Source: Muricea muricata (Eukaryota; Cnidaria; Anthozoa; Malacalcyonacea; Plexauridae). From it: DNA of 64,000 nt. Under the pieces are notes generated by a model that was not told the DNA's origin, made no database searches, and saw only the letters and a program-made list of their open reading frames with translations. The stretch lies in the NCBI GenBank assembly GCA_963855995.1, contig OY979719.1:6634001-6698000 (forward strand), written 5' to 3'. Below, piece after piece: positions 57,021 through 64,000 of the stretch (its first letter is position 1; every line of letters starts with the position of its first letter). The position numbers and the translations under genes were made by a program.

Positions 57021-60000
57021 ACTCCGCCTGCCGTAGGCGAGGCGGAGTTTTAAATTCGCCCCGTTTCTGTTTTTTTTTTTTTTTTTATTTTTTTTCGGTG
57101 TACAGAAGTCGGTGCAGCGCTCATGGGTGATACCGCTGGCACAAACCGCGTGAGCCGACCTAAACACGGCGTTTAAACTCAATTTCTAGCGAAATGTGTC
57201 AACAAAACACGCATTTAAACATGCATGCTAGAACATCTAAACCGCAAGAAGGTTTTACGTGCAAAGATTCTCATGCAAAATGCTTTAAAACGACAAATTC
57301 TAGCGATGTGTCGCGGTGAAGTTTTGAGAGCGTGTTTCCGTCATTTTCTGGTTTATTCCTACTTTTAAGGAAATTTAGAAATTTCTACACAAGAATCAAA
57401 CGCAAATTCTACTGAAATATCTACATACAAAACACTTTTTTAACATGTAATAGTTAACAAAAAGGGACAGGAAGGTTCTTTATCAAAACATTGCTCCAGA
57501 AATGTTTTAAAACTGCAAATTCTGATAGACTCCATCGTTCCATGATTAAGGAATGAGTCTAGGAAATGTGTTCCTAATTCTAAACACGTTGTGATTGCTT
57601 TCCTTGGTTTTCTATTTCTGCCTATGTTGAGATGCTAATATTTCGTGCAAAATGATTTATTTGCTTGTAGGATCTCATGTAATTATAAAAGGTAAGAGAC
57701 ATTTTACATTCCAATTCCAGAAATACATAATATTATGTTAGTCTAAAGTTCCCAACAAATTATATCGTGGATACTTCAGACTTCAAACTTAATAGCTTAG
57801 TATTTTTTTTAATTTTTGTTGTTTTTATGAGCGATTTTAATACTTGTTTTGTTAGAACGTCAACAGTCATAGCTGAGTGCGGCATTTTAGTCTTTACCTA
57901 TAGTATTTATAATAACTTTCTTTATAAACAAATTGACATGTTTATTGTTGAATAGTTGACTCAGAGAAAGGATTTCAAATTGGATATCACAGAAAATACA
58001 GATCACAGAAATACTTTTAAGTCGATTACTGCAAAGATAGTAGCTATAATTATTAATATAGCAAGAAAAAAACTCAAAAATGCAAAATAAAAAAAGGAAC
58101 AAAATTTAACTTAAATTCTAACTTAAATTTAGTAAAATTTCAACTGGCACTTTCTCAATTTGCCAAAACTTTATCAGACACCCTGCCTATATACCAATGT
58201 TTTAACTGACACCTGAAGCTTTCTGGAAGTAAATACTTTGTCAGCATGTCGAAAGTCTAACTGACAACTTGTGGGCATGTACAGGTCAAAGTCTAACCGA
58301 CATCTTGTCAACAAGCCAAAAGCCTTACCGACATCTTGTCAACAAGCCAAAAGCCTAACCGACATCTTGTCACCAAGCCAAAAGCCTAACCGACATCTTG
58401 TCAACAAGCGAAAAGCATTACCGACATCTTGTCAACAAGCCAAAAGCCTAACCAACATCTTGTCAACAAGCCAAAAGCCTAACTGGCATCTTGTCAACAA
58501 GCCAAAAACCTAACCGACATCTTGTCAACATGCCAAAAGTCTAACTAGGAGCATATCAACATGTCAAAAGTCCATTACAAAGCTTGTCCACATATCAAAA
58601 GACTAACTCAGATCTTATCAACATGTCAAAAGTCTGGTCGAAAACTTGTCAACTAGTCAAAATCCTTACCAACATTTAATAAACATGCCAAATATTTACC
58701 TGACACCTTATCAACACATCAAATATCTAATTCAAAGCTTGTCAATATATCAAAAGGCTAGCCAACATTTTCCCAACAAATTATATCGTGGAGACTTCAG
58801 GCAGTGTGCTACAGAATAGATTTAATAAATTGATGGATTTAATAGATTGATGTATTGTATACACTTTTAGTATAATTTTCTTTACTTGCAAAATAAAACA
58901 GCTATATGTTGGTGGTATTATGGCAAAAGAATCTTGTTTAACATATGTACTATGAAAGTCTTTAATTTAAACAAGACGCCTGCTAAGGCGTTCACTCCGC
59001 CTGCCAAACGAAAATGGGCACAAGGCCAGGCAGGGCTGTAACTAGAGAGTTCATTGGGGGTGGGGTACATTCACTTATTTCTGTTCTGTCCAACTAATTC
59101 CTTTTTAAATCAATTATTATTACGGTACCTTCCAAGGCATTTTAAGACATTGCTAGCGCATCTTATGCAATCACTAAGATAACCAAAAATCAATGTCTGA
59201 GTGACCTGCCAGGCACTCTGTCCAGAGTCCTAGTAGGATTGCATTTTTTAGAATTTAATTTAGATTAAAGACTTTAATAGTACATATGTTAAACAAGATT
59301 CTTTTGCCATAATGCCACCAACAAATAGCTGTTTTATTTTGCAAGTAAAGAAAATTTTACTAAAAGTGTATACATTACATCAGTCTATTAAATCCATCAA
59401 TTTATTAAATCTATTCTGTAGCACACTGCCTGAAGTCTCCACGATATAATTTGTTGGGAAAATGTTGGCTAGCCTTTTGATATATTGACCAGCTTTGAAT
59501 TAGATATTTGATGTGTTGATAAGGTGTCAGGTAAATATTTGGCATGTTTATAAAATGTTGGTAAGGATTTTGACTAGTTGACAAGTTTTCGAGCAGACTT
59601 TTGACATGTTGATAAGATCTGAGTTAGTCTTTTGATATGTGGACAAGCTTTGAAATGGACTTTTGACATGTTGATATGCTCCTAGTTAGATTTTTGGCAT
59701 GTTGACAAGATGTCGGTTAGGTTTTTGGCTTGTTGACAAGATGTCAGTTAGGCTTTTGGCTTGTTGAAAAGATGTTGGTTAGGCTTTTGGCTTGTTGACA
59801 AGATGCCGGTAAGGCTTTTGGCTTGTTGACAAGATGTCGGCAAGGCTTTTCACTTGTTGAAAAGATATCAGTTAGGCTTTTGGCTTGTTGACAAGATGTC
59901 GGTTAGACTTTGACCTGTACATGCCCACAAGTTGTCAGTTAGACTTTCGACATGCTGACAAAGTATTTACTTCCAGAAAGCTTCAGGTGTCAGTTAAAAC

Positions 60001-60889
60001 ATTGGTATATAGGCAGGGTGTCTGATAAAGTTTTGGCAAATTAAGAAAGTGCCAGTTGAAATTTTACTAAATTTAAGTTAAATTTTGTTCTTTTTTTTAT
60101 TTTGCATTTTTGAGTTTTTTTCTTGCTATTTTAATAATTATAGCAACAATCTTTACAGTAAAAAAAAGTATTTCTGTGATCTGTATTTTCTGTGATATCC
60201 AATTTGAAATCCTTTCTCTGAGTCAACTATTCAACGTGACGTTCTAACAAAACAAGTATTAAAATCGCTCATAAGAACAACAAAAATTAAAAATTAGACT
60301 AAGCTATTAAGTCTGAAGTCTCCACGATATAATTTGTTGGGAACTTTAGACTAACATATGTATTTCTGGAATTGGAATGTAAAATGTCTCTTACCTTTTA
60401 TTTGCTGTTTTAAAACATTTCTGGAGCAATTTTTTGATAAAGAACCTTCCTGTCCCTTTTTGTTGACTATTACATGTTAAAAATTGTGTTTTGTATGTAG
60501 ATATTTCAGTAGAATTTGCGTTTGATTCTTGTGTAGAAATTTCTAAATTTCCTTAAAAGTAGGAATACAACAGAAAATGACGGAAGCACGCTCTCATCGC
60601 TCCTCGGTAAAGTTTCGCGGTGGAATTTGTCGTTTTAAAACATTTTGCATGAGAATTTTTGCACGTAAAACCTTCTTGCGGTTTAGATGTTCTAGCATAC
60701 ATGTTAAAATGCGTGTTTTGTTGACATATTCCGCTGGAAATTGAGTTTAAACGACGTGTTTAGGTCGGCTCACGCGGCTTGTGCCCAGCGGTATCACCCA
60801 TTAGCGGCGGCACCGACTTCTGACACCGAAAAAAAAAAAACAGAAACCGGGCGAATTTAAAACTCCGCCTCGCCTACGGCAGGCGGAGT
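57021..60889. mobile_element. 3.9 kb foldback-type element with minisatellites in its arms
   Basis: The outer ends are ACTCCGCCTGCCGTAGGCGA and its mirror; each end is itself a hairpin. The long inverted arms (57021 to about 58975 and about 59262 to 60889) surround a spacer of about 0.29 kb. Each arm contains a tandem array of a 31-32 bp unit (58240-58690 left, 59520-59960 right). No transposase frame is visible. The layout resembles Drosophila FB/Galileo foldback elements, which also have long arms with internal tandem repeats. Confidence 0.85.
58240..58690. repeat. 31-32 bp minisatellite in left foldback arm
   Basis: About 13 units around CCGACATCTTGTCAACAAGC + CAAAAGCCTAA. Central units are near-identical, and units decay to both sides. 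The mirror array is at 59520-59960. The plus-strand frame through it is a repeat artefact. Confidence 0.85.
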
Positions 60890-61077
60890 AAAAAGGCAAT
60901 TTAATTTTAATTTTGTGAATTTCGATTACAAAACATGCCTTGGACTGTCGACCAATTGATTTCGTCAGGCGATTACAGACTTGTGAGAGGAGGGGGGTAG
61001 CCTAATTACTAAAATGTAGTGAAAAAAGGACTTTCCATCTAATGGTGGGAGCAGGTTGGCGGGAACACTGGAGAATA

Positions 61078-61584
61078 AAGGTCCTGTCACAATGCAATTT
61101 TTCTTGCAACTTGAAATGCAATTCTACTATTGGGAGATGTAAAATTGGCAAATACAAGTTTCCATCACAGTTTGCTGGGGTTTTTTAACGTACCAAACAT
61201 TTGTCACAAATTTACTTAAGAGTAGATTTTCCCTGTAGCAAAAAAGATGGCAAATGTCGATTTTACCAGAGTGCATGGTAGTCTGAAATTGTTTAAAAAG
61301 GCAAATTAACGTCTTTTAAAGAACAGACAGAAGACAATAGGTTATTTTCACACTTGTGTTAAAATTTCAATCCAGTAGCTTTGTTTCTTGTCATCTTTTC
61401 CCACGTATTCTTTCTTGATACCTGCAATGCATTCTGGTAAAATCGACATGTCGCCATCTTTTTTGCTACGGTGAATGCAAGGAAAAGTGCACCGTGTGAC
61501 AGGGCCTTAAGGGTAAGAGGTGGATAGAGAAGGAGACGGAGCAGTTACAAGTGCAAGAAAAATTGCACCGTGTGACAGGGCCTT
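61078..61584. mobile_element. Palindromic MITE with AAGGTCCTGTCACA ends
   Basis: The left end AAGGTCCTGTCACAATGCAA mirrors the right end TTGCACCGTGTGACAGGGCCTT. An inner pair, GTCGATTTTACCAGA / TCTGGTAAAATCGAC, confirms the fold. The right terminus with its adjoining AGGTGGATAG..GGAGACGGAGCAG is tandemly duplicated (about 61490-61550 and 61553-61620). Confidence 0.7.
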
Positions 61585-62393
61585 GAGGGTGGGAGGTGGA
61601 TAGGAGGAGACGGAGCAGGATGTGGGAGTCGTGCAAGGTCGGGAGGTTCGTTAAAAAAGAACAAGGAATGTTATGTTTTTAATGCCTTTTAGACTTTTCT
61701 TGAGGCAATTAAAATTCAAACTGTCAAATCCAAACACTGTACAGAATGGCCGACTTTACGTGGTCTTTAGTTTTTACACAACCACTTGCATTGTTATCTT
61801 TTGCAGTTTGTTTACCATTTCAGTTATCTATCTTCAATAGAATTCTTTGAAATTTGTTTGTAGATCGACAAAATGCTTAACCTCCTCTCAACAACTGGCA
61901 GATTATGAAAAATGAAATTGTTAAAGGTATTGGAATATTGCATGTACAATATTGAATATGGGACAATTTGGGACAGTATAATTTTGGACATGACGGTTTC
62001 ATTCTCACCTAATTTGACGATTATTTTGTGGGTACACATACCGTGGAATCTCATGTGCTCCAGAAGCATTTTAATCTTAGAAAAAGTCAAATAATGATGA
62101 ACTGTGTTTTAAAAGAAAGTTAGAATCTTATTTAATTTGGTTCAAATCAATTGAATTATGGCCCAAGAGTTCATGAAAACACATACAAAAGGCTTTCTTA
62201 AAAAACTGAAATATCAAATCTAGCAATTTTATATGTTATGCCTCTAAACAACACAATTCTGTTTCTAAAAATTGGTACCCTACTAGATCTATATGCATGA
62301 TTATACTAATTTGGACATATTTATTTTTACCCATTAAAATATAAATTTGTGTTTAATCATTCGTGTTTGTCATTATTTGACTTTGTAATGTTG

Positions 62394-63910
62394 GTTAAAC
62401 ATAAGGAGATTGAGGTGACTTTGCCAGAAACAAAAACATCCATTATTATACTAAAATTTCAATATATGTAGCAATTAAAACTAACCACAGGAAATATATT
62501 TCTACTTTTTAATTGAAATGTTTCTGTTATATGCACTATATCATATTTTTGATAAAAAATTACAACACCTATGTTATTTCCTGGTTTACTATCTCAATCA
62601 TCTTTTGTTTAAGCTGGCTTTGAGTGTTCATTTGAAAGTTTGGAAAGTTCATTTGAAAATCACAATAGTTCTCAATGTTATATTGGACCCTTTAAAGTTA
62701 AAAAAATACTTTGTAATATTTTATACTACTGGTAATTTATCTTAGATACAGACTTTGTGATTTTGTACTAGAATGTTGACTTTCAAACTTTAAGATGAAC
62801 TACTTATTAAGGACAAAATAAGCTAGCATATTGTCTTTTGTTTACAAAGTGGAACTTGTTTGGAATTGAGATGAACTGATGCAGTTGTTCTTTAACTTTA
62901 TCAATTAATTACATATCTTAAATGAAAAAGAAAACCACAACTTGCCAAATAAATTCTGTGGGCTCTTTTTATTAGCAAAGAAAAGATGTGGCGGATGTAA
63001 GAATTTAAGAGTAAAAAAGTTTCCTTGGACTAAAAAAATTGACAGTATGCCAGATTTTCTAGATAAACAAGCAGTACAGATGTTGGCCAATAATAAGTAT
63101 AAGTAACTACAATTTTTAATTTTAAAAGTTTTCTATTGATGCCTGGATACAGTAAATACTTTACCAGAGTTCTTCGTATTACATCGACTTGAAAAAGTTT
63201 TAAGTCACATGAAGCTTTTAGTTGATACTATGCAATTTCAAATTTTACAGACTTCTTAATTAACATGCCAAATTTACCTTGTTGAACATAAGGTCTTTCC
63301 TGAGAAAAAGTAAAACTGTCTGGCATTATATGGAGTAGAATAATTTAAATTAGTTTGAGACTTTGATTTGATAACAATTTTGATTTGTACTATTTACAAT
63401 ACAAGTGACCGGGTTGTATCGGATATACAAACCCAAGCTGAAGGCGAGATATCTGACATACACAGATGCGAATGTTGTAGATGGCTTGTGAAACTCGTCA
63501 ATTTTATACATCAGATCTATAGCAAAGTGATTTTGAAAATACCGATTCTGTAAGATGAGAAAATGATTTCTTTTGTGTTTCCTGTATGATTTATTACTTT
63601 ATAAGTTTCTTAATTAAAATTACAACATATTGCCTACTGGAACTTTTTATATTGTTTGGTTGTGGTGAATTTGTATTTTGGCAATTGAAATATTTCTGAA
63701 TTTGTATGTGCATTTCCTTTGCTTCAGTTCAAGTTTACATTTCAAATATTCCACTTTGTAATACTTGCGTGGTAATAATAATATAAGAAAACAGGTTTAC
63801 ATGGCTCTTGAATATAGTCTTTTCAACAAGTAAGTAAAGATGAATTTATTCTTCAAAGAGATATGTTCCTAACCTGACAATGGTACCTTCCAAAAAGACT
63901 AAATTTAAAT
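62394..63910. repeat. Segmental direct duplication, copy 2
   Basis: Collinear with 49320-50680. This copy has extra sequence at about 63360-63540 that is less AT-rich and has open frames (SDRVVSDIQTQAEGEISD). Confidence 0.7.
62976..63106 (+). other. Candidate coding exon in duplication copy 2
   Basis: After a TTTTTATTAG acceptor the frame reads KKRCGGCKNLRVKKF, PWTKKIDSMPDFLDK and QAVQMLANNKYK, then TAA. The Cys-x2-Cys and basic start look protein-like. The matching place in copy 1 (about 50095-50200) is broken in this frame. No family recognised. Confidence 0.25.
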
Positions 63911-64000
63911 TGATTCTTCGAATAAATTTTTTACTTTTCAATCCAAGATCAATCTAAGTTATGTATTTCTACTTTTATTTTGGTCTCTTTAACACTGAAA

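Noticed and set aside
58271..58513. 80-codon open frame with HLVNKPKALPTSC-like repeats
   Set aside because: It is the 31-32 bp minisatellite inside the foldback arm; the mirrored array on the right arm shows no conserved frame.
58240..59960. Regular repeats with spacers resembling a CRISPR array
   Set aside because: Units are contiguous and diverged without unique spacers, are mirrored in inverted arms, and lie in a eukaryotic genome.

Overview
This is a 64 kb piece of an AT-rich, intron-rich animal nuclear genome. No assembly or database was consulted. The exon-intron style, the gene set (TMEM62, COQ8, CCDC85, cyclin K) and the dense load of short palindromic transposons with tRNA-like SINEs fit a cnidarian, most likely an anthozoan. 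That placement is inference; the metazoan origin is firm, because four conserved animal genes can be reconstructed exon by exon with consistent splice phases.

Gene-rich half (1-36.5 kb). A TMEM62-like membrane metallophosphoesterase lies on the minus strand (312-11940, 13 exons found, one missing). Next comes a block of nested dead transposons (13.2-15.5 kb), then a mitochondrial COQ8/ADCK coenzyme Q kinase-like gene on the minus strand (15571-26189, 12 exons found, one missing). COQ8 is head to head, 621 bp between start codons, with a CCDC85-family coiled-coil gene on the plus strand (26811-30751, 6 exons, 332 codons). That gene converges on a complete cyclin K gene on the minus strand (31420-36493, 9 exons, 599 codons). 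The four genes have unrelated housekeeping or developmental roles: membrane phosphoesterase, ubiquinone synthesis, adhesion/cytoskeleton coiled coil, and the CDK12/13 partner. Nothing suggests an operon.

Repeat-rich half (36.7-64 kb). A 4.7 kb element with CAGGGTGTCCC ends sits upstream of cyclin K. It is followed by a striking block: about 760 bp of (CCCTAG)n/(CCCTAA)n telomere-like repeat, flanked on both sides by diverged tandem units with tRNA-like A and B boxes. The units run in opposite orientations on the two sides, and one is split by a dead CR1/jockey-like retrotransposon with an (ATGT)n tail. From 45.5 to 56.7 kb only uncertain short exons are visible. A 3.9 kb foldback element (57021-60889) carries tandem minisatellites inside its long inverted arms. 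Finally, two diverged direct copies of a 1.4-1.5 kb block occur at 49.3-50.7 and 62.4-63.9 kb.

The best candidates for something new are the telomere-like/tRNA-like inverted satellite block, the foldback element, and a palindromic integrase-type transposon in a COQ8 intron. No prokaryote-like defence system, CRISPR array or rRNA was seen. The window reads as host genes embedded in mobile-element debris.
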